Below are positions 1 to 6,607 of a DNA stretch of 32,789 nt, one piece after another (positions within the stretch are counted from its first letter, which is position 1; each line of letters starts with the position of its first letter). Source of the stretch: a virus; the IMG/VR virus record IMGVR_UViG_3300020733_000803, positions 1 through 32,789 of that record, one strand, 5' to 3'. The notes under the pieces are model-generated. The model was not told where the DNA came from. It made no database searches and saw nothing but the letters and a program-made list of their open reading frames with translations. The translations under genes were made by a program, and so were the position numbers.

Positions 1-92
1 CTGTTAGTGAAACTTATACTATCGCTATCGCACAATTATCATCAGGTACACAATACGGTCAAGCCAGTATGCAGTGGATTGAAAGTAGATAA
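1..92 (+). CDS. C-terminal end of an unidentified gene (partial)
   Basis: One reading frame, with codons starting at base 3, is open from the window edge to a TAA at 90-92. It would give 29 residues ending QWIESR. The start lies outside the window. The residues (Thr, Ser, Gln, Gly rich, with an Ile-Ala-Ile-Ala stretch) would suit the end of a beta-rich virion protein, but this is too short to assign. A minus-strand terminator follows directly, so transcription converges here. Confidence 0.45.
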   Translation, partial: VSETYTIAIAQLSSGTQYGQASMQWIESR

Positions 93-93
93 T

Positions 94-114
94 AAAAAAG
101 GCCCCTAAGGGCCT
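94..114 (-). terminator. Intrinsic terminator for the minus-strand operon
   Basis: AGGCCC (99-104) and GGGCCT (109-114) form a perfect 6-bp stem with a CTAA loop. On the minus strand the stem is followed by six T residues (94-99), the rho-independent arrangement. It lies 37 bases beyond the stop of the minus-strand gene ending at 151. On the plus strand no T-run follows, so it probably works in one direction only. Confidence 0.8.
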
Positions 115-150
115 AGTGAATGTTACGCTATTCTGGCGAACAAGCTATGC

Positions 151-417
151 TTACTTCTTGGTGCCGCTATTTACGAAACCATAGAACTTTTCAGCCGCTT
201 CCATAATCTTTTCCATTCCTGGAAACTCTGGCATGTCTACTTTGCTAACAACTTGTCCAGTTTTCTCATCACGAGCAACTGACATTTCCCAACCCTTGAA
301 CTTCATATGATATTCTTCTAGTACAGCATCTTTAGCCATGGCCAACACGTCTGTACGGATCTCATAACCGTTCTTGTTGAATTTAACTTCTGGTAGCTTT
401 GGAGTAAAATCGCTCAT
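151..417 (-). CDS. Conserved phage hypothetical protein (88 aa)
   Basis: The function is not known. The protein is small, soluble and charged (MSDFTPKLPEVKF start, then a helical stretch around NGYEIRTDVLAMAKD). From memory it resembles a small protein found in T4-like cyanophages and pelagiphages, several of which contain the NGYEIRT-VLAMAKD pattern. The ATG at 417 shares its A with the TAA stop of the gene upstream (TAATG), which indicates translational coupling with the phasin-like protein. A terminator follows at 94-114. There is no signal peptide or membrane segment. Identity as a phage family is moderately sure; the role is unknown. Confidence 0.7.
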   Translation of the reverse strand: MSDFTPKLPEVKFNKNGYEIRTDVLAMAKDAVLEEYHMKFKGWEMSVARDEKTGQVVSKVDMPEFPGMEKIMEAAEKFYGFVNSGTKK

Positions 418-623
418 TATTTTGCTCCTTTGTAAACTGAGTCTTTAGCACTGGCAACTAGCGTTTGTGCAAGTGTAAGTGTTGTGTCAACCCAGCCTTG
501 GTAAAACTTAGTCTGTGCTTCGATTAATTTGATTAGTTCTTTTTGAACTACTTCATCTTTAACAAATGTGTTAACGATTACTTTTTTACCGCTTTGCACG
601 GTGTCAATTGCTTGATTAAACAT
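417..623 (-). CDS. Small helical, phasin-like protein (68 aa)
   Basis: The start was set at the ATG at 623 rather than an upstream ATG at 671, because AAGGAGA lies at the right distance before it and the late-promoter box at 673-680 would place the 5' end near 667. The protein is almost entirely amphipathic helix (MFNQAIDTVQSGKK..., then KELIKLIEAQTKFYQGW and TLAQTLVASAKDSVYKG), the style of phasins and of similar small proteins in T4-like cyanophages. Phasins coat polyhydroxyalkanoate granules, but no diagnostic motif is visible, so phasin-like describes shape only. It forms a two-gene operon with the 88-aa protein. Confidence 0.65.
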   Translation of the reverse strand: MFNQAIDTVQSGKKVIVNTFVKDEVVQKELIKLIEAQTKFYQGWVDTTLTLAQTLVASAKDSVYKGAK

Positions 624-672
624 ATTTTTCTCCTTGTGTATGTTTGTGTGTGACAACATTTCTGCTGCCAAG

Positions 673-680
673 TATTTATT
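673..680 (-). promoter_or_regulatory. T4-type late promoter box
   Basis: AATAAATA reads on the minus strand (680 to 673), one base from TATAAATA. The predicted mRNA start is near 667, giving a 44-base leader that contains AAGGAGA before the ATG at 623. Confidence 0.55.
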
Positions 681-695
681 ATAAACAAAAAAACT

Positions 696-1244
696 CTAGA
701 TGTAAAGCGGTCTGGCTATGCGTTTGCTCAAGAAATCTACAACTGCTAGATTACTGCTGGTCGCTTCCTCTATATAGGTATAGGTATCTGCACGAGGCAG
801 TTCTATAGTGGCAAGTGTCTCGCCCAGTTCATTTTCCATAGTAATACCATACTTAGAACACAAGTGTTTGATGGTATTATTAGTACTTAAACAGACCATA
901 CAGCCCTTGCGTATGTTACGAGTACGGCACCATTGTATGCAACGCTTCATAAGTCGATTGCCCATGCCCTGCCCCTGATAATCTTTGAGCACACTAAAGG
1001 CCAATTCCATTTTGCCTTCTAGCGCAATATGCCCTACAGCAACAAGTTCTAGACGTTCGTTCTCTATAGCGAATAAGATATGCTTGCTAGGATTAGCTTC
1101 GAACCGATCGCAAAGTGTGTCCAGGATGTGGTCGCTAACTGTATAGCCAAACCGTAATACCTTAGATTCTGCGTCAAGAGATTTAAGGTGCGTACGATAT
1201 TTGGCATACTCATATGGAAGTACACGACGAACTGTAGTACGCAT
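696..1244 (-). CDS. GNAT-family N-acetyltransferase (182 aa)
   Basis: GNAT enzymes transfer the acetyl group of acetyl-CoA to an amine on a small molecule or protein. The pyrophosphate-binding motif A is clear near residues 90-100 as QGQGMGNRLM (Q-x-x-G-x-G/A), preceded by the typical strand MELAFSVLKDYQ and followed by helix KRCIQWCRTR. Length and layout suit a single GNAT domain. The substrate cannot be read from sequence. It is the last gene of a minus-strand operon, starting four bases after the stop of a 30-aa ORF. No strong Shine-Dalgarno precedes the ATG, so coupling to the upstream gene is likely. It may modify a host protein or small molecule, but this is inference. Confidence 0.85.
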   Translation of the reverse strand: MRTTVRRVLPYEYAKYRTHLKSLDAESKVLRFGYTVSDHILDTLCDRFEANPSKHILFAIENERLELVAVGHIALEGKMELAFSVLKDYQGQGMGNRLMKRCIQWCRTRNIRKGCMVCLSTNNTIKHLCSKYGITMENELGETLATIELPRADTYTYIEEATSSNLAVVDFLSKRIARPLYI

Positions 1245-1247
1245 TGA

Positions 1248-1340
1248 TTAAATCCAGTGTTGACCTTTGAGTATGGCTTCAGCGCGAGCTTGCTGTACTG
1301 CCTTAATGATTTCGTAGAAGTCTTTAATAAATTGTCGCAT
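1248..1340 (-). CDS. 30-aa small protein
   Basis: ATG at 1340 to TAA at 1248-1250 encodes a short basic helix (MRQFIKDFYEIIKAVQQARAE...). It fits exactly between two minus-strand genes: its ATG follows the upstream stop (TAAAATG) and the GNAT gene starts four bases after its stop. This spacing, rather than any recognised motif, is the reason for calling it. The amphipathic AVQQARAEAILKG segment resembles the N-termini of short DUF1127-like proteins, but that link is weak. Confidence 0.5.
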   Translation of the reverse strand: MRQFIKDFYEIIKAVQQARAEAILKGQHWI

Positions 1341-1341
1341 T

Positions 1342-1527
1342 TTAAAGCCCCCTCGCCCAATAGAATGTATTTCTATTAGTTTCGTATTCTTTGGTTAGAC
1401 GATCAACATCTGCGGCATTTTGTGGCTTGTTCGATACGATATAGTACTCTAATCCACTACCGTAAGTTTGTGGTTTACTGAATGAATTTTCTAGGTTTTT
1501 GACCCAGGTTGATATGGTTTTTAACAT
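1342..1527 (-). CDS. Conserved small phage protein (61 aa)
   Basis: First gene of the minus-strand operon. AAAAGGAA lies before the ATG at 1527. The N-terminus is an amphipathic helix (MLKTISTWVKNLENSF) and the C-terminal half carries SNKPQNAADVDRLTKEYE. Similar segments (YIV-S-N/K-P-x-N-A-A-x-V-x-x-L-x-x-E-Y) occur in short proteins of aquatic phages and proteobacteria, with some likeness to DUF3563. The function is unknown. The transcript probably starts at the CTAAATA box on the minus strand at 1590-1596, immediately followed by a stem-loop. Confidence 0.65.
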   Translation of the reverse strand: MLKTISTWVKNLENSFSKPQTYGSGLEYYIVSNKPQNAADVDRLTKEYETNRNTFYWARGL

Positions 1528-1559
1528 TTTGTGTTCCTTTTAAGTGTATGTGTAATATC

Positions 1560-1586
1560 AGTAGAAACGTTATCAGTGTTTCTACT
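1560..1586 (-). promoter_or_regulatory. Perfect 9-bp inverted repeat at the minus operon 5' end
   Basis: AGTAGAAAC (1560-1568) and GTTTCTACT (1578-1586) are exact reverse complements separated by nine bases. On the minus strand the repeat lies just downstream of the CTAAATA box, so the predicted transcript would begin at or inside the first arm. It could be a 5'-terminal RNA stabilising hairpin or a DNA operator. Confidence 0.6.
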
Positions 1587-1589
1587 GAG

Positions 1590-1596
1590 TATTTAG
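1590..1596 (-). promoter_or_regulatory. T4-type late promoter box
   Basis: CTAAATA on the minus strand, the form also used in T4-like cyanophages. The predicted start is near 1584, 57 bases upstream of the ATG at 1527. Confidence 0.45.
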
Positions 1597-1663
1597 TGTT
1601 CTAAGTGTTACAACTAGATTAATTCTCTAGGTTGATTTTGCCAATTAGTTCGTGTACAATATC

Positions 1664-1671
1664 AATAAATA
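1664..1671 (+). promoter_or_regulatory. T4-type late promoter box
   Basis: AATAAATA with a predicted transcript start near 1677, 17 bases before the ATG at 1694. It makes a divergent promoter pair with the minus-strand box at 1590-1596. It also argues against an upstream ATG at 1652, which would lie outside the transcript. Confidence 0.5.
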
Positions 1672-1693
1672 CACTAGAGACATAACAATAAAA

Positions 1694-1957
1694 ATGCGCA
1701 AAACAACTCGTAGTATATTACAGGAACTTAGCGACCTAGGTGTTAATCGTAATGCCGATTTGGTCATCGAAAGTCGCGGCAGTAACATTATAGAAAGTGC
1801 CATTAATTTGCTTAAATTAATACGCGAAAACTATGATTTGGAAACAGCCGCTGAATTAGAGCGCCGTTTTATTAACAGCATCAAGGGTGCCGATCCTACC
1901 AAGTTTAAGCGTGGGATCAAACGCATACAAGAAGGCCGAGAAAATGATACTCAATGA
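1694..1957 (+). CDS. Conserved T4-like phage hypothetical (87 aa)
   Basis: The start MRKTTRSILQEL was preferred because the late-promoter box at 1664-1671 puts the mRNA 5' end downstream of the ATG at 1652. The protein is helical and basic at both ends, with a central IESRGSNIIESAINLLKLI block and a C-terminal LERRFINSIKG..KF.RGI segment. I recall this pattern from short proteins of T4-like cyanophages, always of unknown function and next to the nucleotidyltransferase gene, as here. It overlaps the following gene by 14 bases, so the pair is probably co-translated. Confidence 0.7.
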   Translation: MRKTTRSILQELSDLGVNRNADLVIESRGSNIIESAINLLKLIRENYDLETAAELERRFINSIKGADPTKFKRGIKRIQEGRENDTQ

Positions 1958-2705
1958 AGGTGGTAATGTTTTTAGTGATGCAGAAGCATTTGATCACAAA
2001 GACGTTCATCATATTTTAAATAAAATCAATCATGCACTCGCTGGTACAGGTATTCATGCCATACCAGTTGGGTCTGCGGCTACTCCTACTCCTGGACGTA
2101 CTAGCGGAGATATGGATGTCATTGTTGATGAAGCCGCAGTACTAGAGTATTTTAAAGTTAAAGATGCTAAAACTGCACGTAAAGCACTTAACGACTACAT
2201 GTCCAGCAAAGGATTCCAAACAGCCCAAAGCGGTATTAACGTGCATGTTCGTGTTCCGCTAGGGCATCATGCTCATCAAGTGGACATAATGGTCACTCCC
2301 AAAGCAGACAAGGTCAGCAAGTTTCATACACATGATATTCCGCACGGCAGTCCATACAAAGGCGTCAACAAACAGCTGATGCTGGCCATACTGGCCAAAC
2401 AAAAAGGCTACATGTGGTCAGCTTGGCAAGGCTTATTTGCCCGTAGTCCAGAAGGTAAAAAGGGCGATTTTGTCAGTGATGACTTAGATTATATCGCTAA
2501 GACCATCATAGGGCCGCATGCCAATCATAAAAATCTAGGCAGTGTAGAAGCTATACTCAAAGGACTACCTAAAGATCAAGCAGATGCGCTTCTAGCTAAA
2601 GCCCGCGAAGATGCCAACTGGAAAGAGCTACACGAAAGCCGTAAATTAACACCAGTTAACGATCTAGACTGGTTCAAGGCTATCTCGCAAAAATTAGGCG
2701 TTTGA
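1944..2705 (+). CDS. Nucleotidyltransferase-fold protein (253 aa)
   Basis: Polymerase-beta-type nucleotidyltransferases move a nucleotide onto an acceptor using three acidic residues. They are visible as VGS (G43-S44), SGDMDVIVD (D56, D58) and HQVDIMV (D114). The start MILNEGGNVF was chosen because GAAGG precedes it and N-termini of this type occur in T4-like phage homologues; an ATG at 1887 would extend deep into the upstream gene. The C-terminal half (LMLAILAKQKGYMWSAWQGLF) is helical. Homologues sit in the head/packaging region of T4-like cyanophages with no known substrate. It could be catalytic (RNA or protein nucleotidylation) or structural. Confidence 0.8.
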   Translation: MILNEGGNVFSDAEAFDHKDVHHILNKINHALAGTGIHAIPVGSAATPTPGRTSGDMDVIVDEAAVLEYFKVKDAKTARKALNDYMSSKGFQTAQSGINVHVRVPLGHHAHQVDIMVTPKADKVSKFHTHDIPHGSPYKGVNKQLMLAILAKQKGYMWSAWQGLFARSPEGKKGDFVSDDLDYIAKTIIGPHANHKNLGSVEAILKGLPKDQADALLAKAREDANWKELHESRKLTPVNDLDWFKAISQKLGV

Positions 2706-2726
2706 GCCCAATTTTAAGCCAAAACA

Positions 2727-2733
2727 CTAAATA
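2727..2733 (+). promoter_or_regulatory. T4-type late promoter box
   Basis: CTAAATA, predicted start near 2739, giving a leader of about 50 bases with AGGAGA before the ATG at 2792. Confidence 0.5.
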
Positions 2734-2791
2734 ATTATACACAGGCCTGCAGAGGGTGGGCTTATGATAACGCATATCGAGGAGAAAAATT

Positions 2792-3250
2792 ATGCCATCA
2801 TTATTAGGAACAACAGTCGCTGCCAACTATGGTAAGATGACTGCACAACAAACATACGGTACAGACAATAACTTCAGCAACTTTGGTACACGTAACCTAC
2901 GTTTCTTGAAAGTAACAGCTACTTCAGACGGTACAACAGCGATTGACTTCAGCGCAACTACAGTTTATTCAACAACTGGTTTTACTGATTTCTCAGCCGC
3001 AGTTCGTACACTACAAACTATCGGTGAAATCTACTTAGTTGGTCCTGGCGGTTCAGTCGGTTTCTTAGTTGCTGTTTCTGGCGATACATTAGCTGACGGT
3101 ACAAGCGTTGCTTCAAGCTCACCAAGCTACACAGCTATTCAAACAGCTTTAGTTGCCGCTATTAAAGCAAACGTAACATCACGTACTGGTGCTACAGCAA
3201 CAGTTACATTGTTAACAGTTGGTGCTGGTAACGGCGTTACAATCGCTTAA
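2792..3250 (+). CDS. Probable virion structural protein (152 aa)
   Basis: The protein is rich in Thr, Ser, Ala, Gly and Val with alternating beta-strand pattern, almost no Cys or Trp, and ends in VTLLTVGAGNGVTIA. This composition is typical of tail or decoration proteins. The N-terminal MPSLLGTTVAANYGKM... and FGTRNLRFLKV blocks resemble small structural proteins I recall from T4-like marine phages. It is a single transcription unit: late promoter at 2727-2733, strong AGGAGA Shine-Dalgarno, and a UUCG-loop terminator at 3292-3314. A separate unit of this kind suits a protein needed in many copies. The exact virion position is not known. Confidence 0.65.
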   Translation: MPSLLGTTVAANYGKMTAQQTYGTDNNFSNFGTRNLRFLKVTATSDGTTAIDFSATTVYSTTGFTDFSAAVRTLQTIGEIYLVGPGGSVGFLVAVSGDTLADGTSVASSSPSYTAIQTALVAAIKANVTSRTGATATVTLLTVGAGNGVTIA

Positions 3251-3291
3251 TTAACGTTAAGTTTATTCCTGTTCGGGATGGGAAGCAAATC

Positions 3292-3314
3292 AGGACTCTT
3301 CGGAGTCCTTTTTT
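3292..3314 (+). terminator. Intrinsic terminator with TTCG tetraloop
   Basis: AGGACTC (3292-3298), loop TTCG, GAGTCCT (3303-3309) and then a T-run to 3314. It is a classic rho-independent terminator with an extra-stable UUCG loop, 40 bases after the structural gene stop. Confidence 0.93.
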
Positions 3315-3319
3315 GTTGG

Positions 3320-3327
3320 CTTAAATA
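3320..3327 (+). promoter_or_regulatory. T4-type late promoter box, leaderless geometry
   Basis: CTTAAATA. Late T4 transcription starts about six bases after the last A, which is 3333, exactly the A of the next ATG. Confidence 0.45.
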
Positions 3328-3332
3328 TACGC

Positions 3333-3728
3333 ATGGAATACAAACTTTATACACTTGTTGATATCACGCACACTGGGCAACATAGACCAAATGGCTCTAT
3401 TGAGCATTGGCAGGAACAAAACTTCAATACTGTACTGCAAACACTAGGTATACGAGGTAACATCAGTTACTCCTTTAGTCCAGAAGTAGTTGAAGTGGCA
3501 GGCCGCCTAGTTGGGTTTGACACTGATGATATCATACGTGTATGGCGTTTTGATTTTTACACAGAACAAGATCATTTGTTTGCTAAGAATGGTGACCCTG
3601 TGGGATTTCTCAAAGAAGATTTCATGTTGGTCCCCTACATCAGCGGACTTAACGAAGCTATGGAACAACAGTATGCAGTGTTTACTACTGAAATACCTGG
3701 CAACAACATCAGCTTCTTTAAAAAATAA
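3333..3728 (+). CDS. Conserved T4-like phage hypothetical (131 aa)
   Basis: Begins MEYKLYTLVDITHTGQHR, a pattern I recognise from a hypothetical family widespread in T4-like cyanophages (YTLVDIT-TG, followed by an NFNTVLQTLGIR-type block and a region ending near VPYISGLNE). The function is unknown. The protein is soluble, beta-rich and has no signal peptide. There is no Shine-Dalgarno; the late promoter box at 3320-3327 lies directly in front, so translation may be leaderless or may depend on residual read-through of the terminator upstream. It stands alone between a terminator and a separate promoter region. Confidence 0.7.
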   Translation: MEYKLYTLVDITHTGQHRPNGSIEHWQEQNFNTVLQTLGIRGNISYSFSPEVVEVAGRLVGFDTDDIIRVWRFDFYTEQDHLFAKNGDPVGFLKEDFMLVPYISGLNEAMEQQYAVFTTEIPGNNISFFKK

Positions 3729-3735
3729 TGTTGTG

Positions 3736-3741
3736 CTATAA
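3736..3741 (+). promoter_or_regulatory. Possible extended -10 sigma70 promoter
   Basis: TGTGCTATAAT contains a perfect TATAAT with an upstream TG. No good -35 is seen at 17 bases, so the call rests on the extended -10 only. It would transcribe the coiled-coil membrane gene at 3860. The leader to 3859 also holds a short GCTCG/CGAGC hairpin and no other gene. Confidence 0.35.
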
Positions 3742-3859
3742 TTATTAGCAATTTCCAATAAATAAAACTGTAGGCAAATTTTATACACTTAGGCATTCAA
3801 TCATACATTAGGCACATGGCTCGGAGCGAGCACTTGACTTATAACATTGGAGAGCCTAA

Positions 3860-4261
3860 ATGGCCACTAAAGAAGCAGTTGCACAACTAGCTACATTACC
3901 AGAGCGTGTAAGCGTACTAGAAACCAAAGTTGAAAACATCAACGAAAAATTAATTGACCTCAAAGATGATGTCAAAGAAATGCACGACTGTTTAGATCAA
4001 ACACGTGATCGTGTACTGGCACAGTTAGATATAATGACTGGAGAATATCGTACTAATGCTACCAAATACTATGAACATGCTAATCATCTAAATGAACTAC
4101 AGACAGCACAGCATGATGAGTTAGCTGTCAAAATTAGTGAGTTAGAAAAAATCAAAAGCAAGTGGACTATGTATGCTATGGTAGGTCTAGCATTTGCCGC
4201 AGGCACTGGCTGGATCAACGCAGTTAATTTTCCTAGCATATTAAAGTTCCTAGGACTCTAA
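3860..4261 (+). CDS. Coiled-coil protein with C-terminal membrane anchor (133 aa)
   Basis: Residues about 10-50 and 80-105 show heptad-like coiled coil (LPERVSVLETKVENINEKL, and ELAVKISELEKIKSK). One hydrophobic helix follows near 106-122 (MYAMVGLAFAAGTGWINAV), then a short tail. A long coiled coil followed by a single membrane span near the C-terminus is seen in XhlA-type lysis accessory proteins and in several phage membrane proteins. Assignment to lysis is therefore only a suggestion. GGAGAG precedes the ATG. It sits alone between the 3333 hypothetical and the second nucleotidyltransferase gene. Confidence 0.65.
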   Translation: MATKEAVAQLATLPERVSVLETKVENINEKLIDLKDDVKEMHDCLDQTRDRVLAQLDIMTGEYRTNATKYYEHANHLNELQTAQHDELAVKISELEKIKSKWTMYAMVGLAFAAGTGWINAVNFPSILKFLGL

Positions 4262-4266
4262 TTCTG

Positions 4267-4273
4267 TTAAATA
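4267..4273 (+). promoter_or_regulatory. T4-type late promoter box, leaderless geometry
   Basis: TTAAATA, ending four bases before the ATG at 4278; the predicted start falls within a base of the ATG. Confidence 0.4.
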
Positions 4274-4277
4274 CAGA

Positions 4278-4976
4278 ATGCAAGTTCAAGAACTATCCGT
4301 CGAACCCCTACATCACAATGATACACTGAATCCCTCGCTTTGGGACGGTGAATCACTGCGTCGAGATGTACGCTACAAACTACTACAAATAGCCAAACAT
4401 TTTGCTGAGTTTTTAAATGTAGATCAGCTGAATCTCAAAGACATTACTATTAGTGGTAGCAATGCCAGTTACGGATACAGCAAATATTCAGATATAGATC
4501 TACATCTAGTGGTAGAGCATGTAGGCGATCGCGAAGAGCTCTACCAGGCCAAAAAGAATCAATATAATTTTACCTACGATATCACTCTTAACGATATCCC
4601 TGTTGAACTGTATGTACAGGACAGCAAACAACCACATCATTCAGCTGGAATCTATTCAGTATTAGATAACAAGTGGCTAAGCAAGCCCAACCCTGATCGC
4701 CCAAAAACACACCCAACAGAAATTAAAAGCAAGGCACGTAACTTTTCCGGCCTAATCAACCAAGCTATACGAAGCGAAGATCTAGAACGTTGCAGAGCGA
4801 CTATGGAAGAAATACGTAGATTGCGTAAAGCGGGACTAGAGCGCAGTGGCGAAGACAGTGTAGAAAACTTAGCATTTAAGTTGCTCAGAGCTAGGGGGCA
4901 GATAGACAAATTGCGTAAATACATAACTAAACTAGAAAGTGCTGAATTAAGCCTTGGAGAACACAATGAAGATTAA
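4278..4976 (+). CDS. Second nucleotidyltransferase-fold protein (232 aa)
   Basis: Shows the polymerase-beta nucleotidyltransferase signature: SGSN (G60-S61), SDIDLHLV (D72, D74) and IPVELYV (E110 as the third acidic residue). The C-terminal part, from about residue 150, is mostly charged helix (EEIRRLRKAGLERSGED, LLRARGQIDKLRKY). The N-terminus MQVQELSVEP resembles those of four other proteins in this window and may be a head-targeting peptide. No Shine-Dalgarno is visible. The stop overlaps the start of the next gene, so they are co-translated. The substrate is unknown; a similar gene occurs near head genes of related phages. Confidence 0.75.
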   Translation: MQVQELSVEPLHHNDTLNPSLWDGESLRRDVRYKLLQIAKHFAEFLNVDQLNLKDITISGSNASYGYSKYSDIDLHLVVEHVGDREELYQAKKNQYNFTYDITLNDIPVELYVQDSKQPHHSAGIYSVLDNKWLSKPNPDRPKTHPTEIKSKARNFSGLINQAIRSEDLERCRATMEEIRRLRKAGLERSGEDSVENLAFKLLRARGQIDKLRKYITKLESAELSLGEHNED

Positions 4977-5901
4977 AGACCTATTAGGTGAAGATGACAC
5001 CCTAAAATCTATTAGCGGAGACAAGGCTGTAGTCAATATGGGTGGACAAGATCAAGAAATCGCTACAAAGGATCTAATTCCAGGAGCACAGCCTAATACA
5101 ATTACTATCAAACCTACTGATCCTAACCAATTAAAACCTGGCATGAAAGTGTCTACTTCAGGCGAGCAAACTAGCGAAGAGCAGGGCGAAGAAGAATGGA
5201 GTCACGATCTAGTTGCTCAGGGAGATCACGATGTAGGCGGAGATGGAACTGATCAATTTATCCGCGATATTTCTGTACACCCGCATGTCAAGGGTACGTA
5301 TGAATATGAAGAAGAAGCGGCAGATCCTAATCAGCAAGCTCAACAAACTATTGGGCAACTGACTGCACAACCAGCTCCAACATCGGCTCCTACAGATACA
5401 GATGGTCCGGGCTATTCATTTGATAGTGCCAAAGGATTCAAAGATGCTATCAGCAAAGATTTAGGTAGTAAAGATCCAGAAATAAATGCACAAATTGATA
5501 AACTAGTAGCGGCAGAGCCTGATGGTACGGTTGACGTTGATCAAACACTTTACAACATGATAAATGTAGCTGACAATGAAATCATGCCTGCAATGCTTAA
5601 TTTTGTCAAGCAAATGATTGATTCATTTACACAGCTTACTAAGAGTCCCGAATGGTCACAAGTTAGTCCAGCAGATCAGGCCAGTGTATTACAGAGTATT
5701 AAAGACATGCAGGCTAGTCTTCCAAAAATAGAGCAGGCAGTTGCAGATGCACATGCTGAATTTGAAAAGAACAAAGGCATGATGCAACAAAACATTAAAG
5801 ACCGTAAGATGAATCAGCAGTTAAAGGGAACCCCTGCAACAATGTCAGAAGCTGATCGTCAAATGTTAGAAAAGATGCGTATGATCGCAGGCCTACGTTA
5901 A
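4966..5901 (+). CDS. Acidic head-region protein, possible capsid-internal (311 aa)
   Basis: The start was set at MKIKDLLGED because GGAG lies just before it and the upstream ATG at 4954 has none. The protein is very acidic, Gln/Asp/Glu rich, with a low-complexity centre (QQAQQTIGQLTAQPAPTSAP) and helical C-terminal half ending MLEKMRMIAGLR. It has no catalytic motif. The N-terminus contains LGE at residues 7-9, which fits the L-x-E cleavage rule of the T4 prohead protease. Acidic low-complexity proteins with such an end are typical of internal or scaffold proteins, so this is the best guess. It overlaps the nucleotidyltransferase gene by 11 bases. Confidence 0.6.
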   Translation: MKIKDLLGEDDTLKSISGDKAVVNMGGQDQEIATKDLIPGAQPNTITIKPTDPNQLKPGMKVSTSGEQTSEEQGEEEWSHDLVAQGDHDVGGDGTDQFIRDISVHPHVKGTYEYEEEAADPNQQAQQTIGQLTAQPAPTSAPTDTDGPGYSFDSAKGFKDAISKDLGSKDPEINAQIDKLVAAEPDGTVDVDQTLYNMINVADNEIMPAMLNFVKQMIDSFTQLTKSPEWSQVSPADQASVLQSIKDMQASLPKIEQAVADAHAEFEKNKGMMQQNIKDRKMNQQLKGTPATMSEADRQMLEKMRMIAGLR

Positions 5902-5902
5902 A

Positions 5903-6112
5903 ATGAAAATCAACGAACTGTTAGGTGAGTTTGGTATCTGGACTACTAGAGAAGAAGAAGCTCTATTAGAAAAACTACAGCGTCCTGTAAAGATATCTGC
6001 TCTAGAAGAACACGAACAGTTCATAATCCAGGCCATGATCCGTAAAAGTTTGGTAACTAAAGTAGGGCACGAAGATCCTAAAGTAGTTGCAAATGAAAAA
6101 ACATTCACATAA
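5903..6112 (+). CDS. Conserved small phage protein (69 aa)
   Basis: Begins MKINELLGEFGIWTTREEEALLEKL, one base after the previous stop, and overlaps the next gene by 20 bases. It resembles a 65-70 residue hypothetical known to me from T4-like cyanophages (ELIG-FGIYT-EE...REQFVI..LIRKSLVTKV). The RKSLVTKV block is present at residues 48-55. The fold looks like a small helical or winged-helix domain, but no function is known. It shares the residue 7-9 LGE motif with its neighbours. Confidence 0.7.
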   Translation: MKINELLGEFGIWTTREEEALLEKLQRPVKISALEEHEQFIIQAMIRKSLVTKVGHEDPKVVANEKTFT

Positions 6113-6578
6113 AACAAAATCTAATCAGCAAACTGGCCTTAAACCTAAAGCCAAGGTTATACAAGAACTAGTTACTGCCTTTGAGCAAGATCTAAAAAAG
6201 ACTTTGCCCATCAGCATACAGCCTGATGGTAGTGTAGTTTATAAAGACTACTACATCAAAGAAGTTGCCAACGGCAACTGGGGACTATTCAATCTTGCCA
6301 CTAAGAATTTAATTGAAGAGTTCTATTTAAAAACTAGTGCTCTTATGGGTGCAAAGTACTATAACGAAGTTAAGCTAGAAAAGTACTTTTCAGTCAAACA
6401 CTTAGACAATCGGTATTGGGCAAATTACACTGATAGTTTAATCTACGGTAAAAATATGAAATCTGCTAAAGATTTTAATCGTTATCAGATACTTTTAAAT
6501 AGATACGAACACAGCACTTTCCTATCATCACACTACAAGGAAGAAATTTCCAAGATGTTTCGATGGTGTTTTGTATAA
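6093..6578 (+). CDS. Conserved T4-like phage hypothetical (161 aa)
   Basis: The start MKKHSHKTK at 6093 is preferred over a TTG at 6087. A basic N-terminal tail is followed by a conserved region LPISIQPDGSVVYKDYYIKE, NWGLFNLA, LDNRYWANYTDSLIYGKNMK.AKD..RY and SKMFRWCFV at the C-terminus. I recognise the same blocks in a hypothetical family of T4-like cyanophages located next to the 69-aa protein above. It has no signal peptide or membrane helix. The role is unknown but synteny with head-assembly genes suggests a virion or assembly protein. Confidence 0.7.
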   Translation: MKKHSHKTKSNQQTGLKPKAKVIQELVTAFEQDLKKTLPISIQPDGSVVYKDYYIKEVANGNWGLFNLATKNLIEEFYLKTSALMGAKYYNEVKLEKYFSVKHLDNRYWANYTDSLIYGKNMKSAKDFNRYQILLNRYEHSTFLSSHYKEEISKMFRWCFV

Positions 6579-6581
6579 ATA
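6574..6581 (+). promoter_or_regulatory. T4-type late promoter, exact TATAAATA
   Basis: Exact match to the T4 late consensus. The predicted start is 6587, 21 bases before the ATG at 6608, with TAGGGA as a possible ribosome-binding site. It overlaps the last codons of the upstream gene. Confidence 0.7.
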
Positions 6582-6607
6582 GTTTATAGAAGCTTAGGGA
6601 CATAACC

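Noticed and set aside
417-623. Firm assignment as a polyhydroxyalkanoate phasin
   Set aside because: Shape and composition agree but no family signature is visible, and no PHA genes are in the window.
3780-3859. Possible tRNA in the leader of the 3860 gene
   Set aside because: Only a 5-bp GCTCG/CGAGC stem is present; no acceptor or T-arm (GTTC) pairs could be built.
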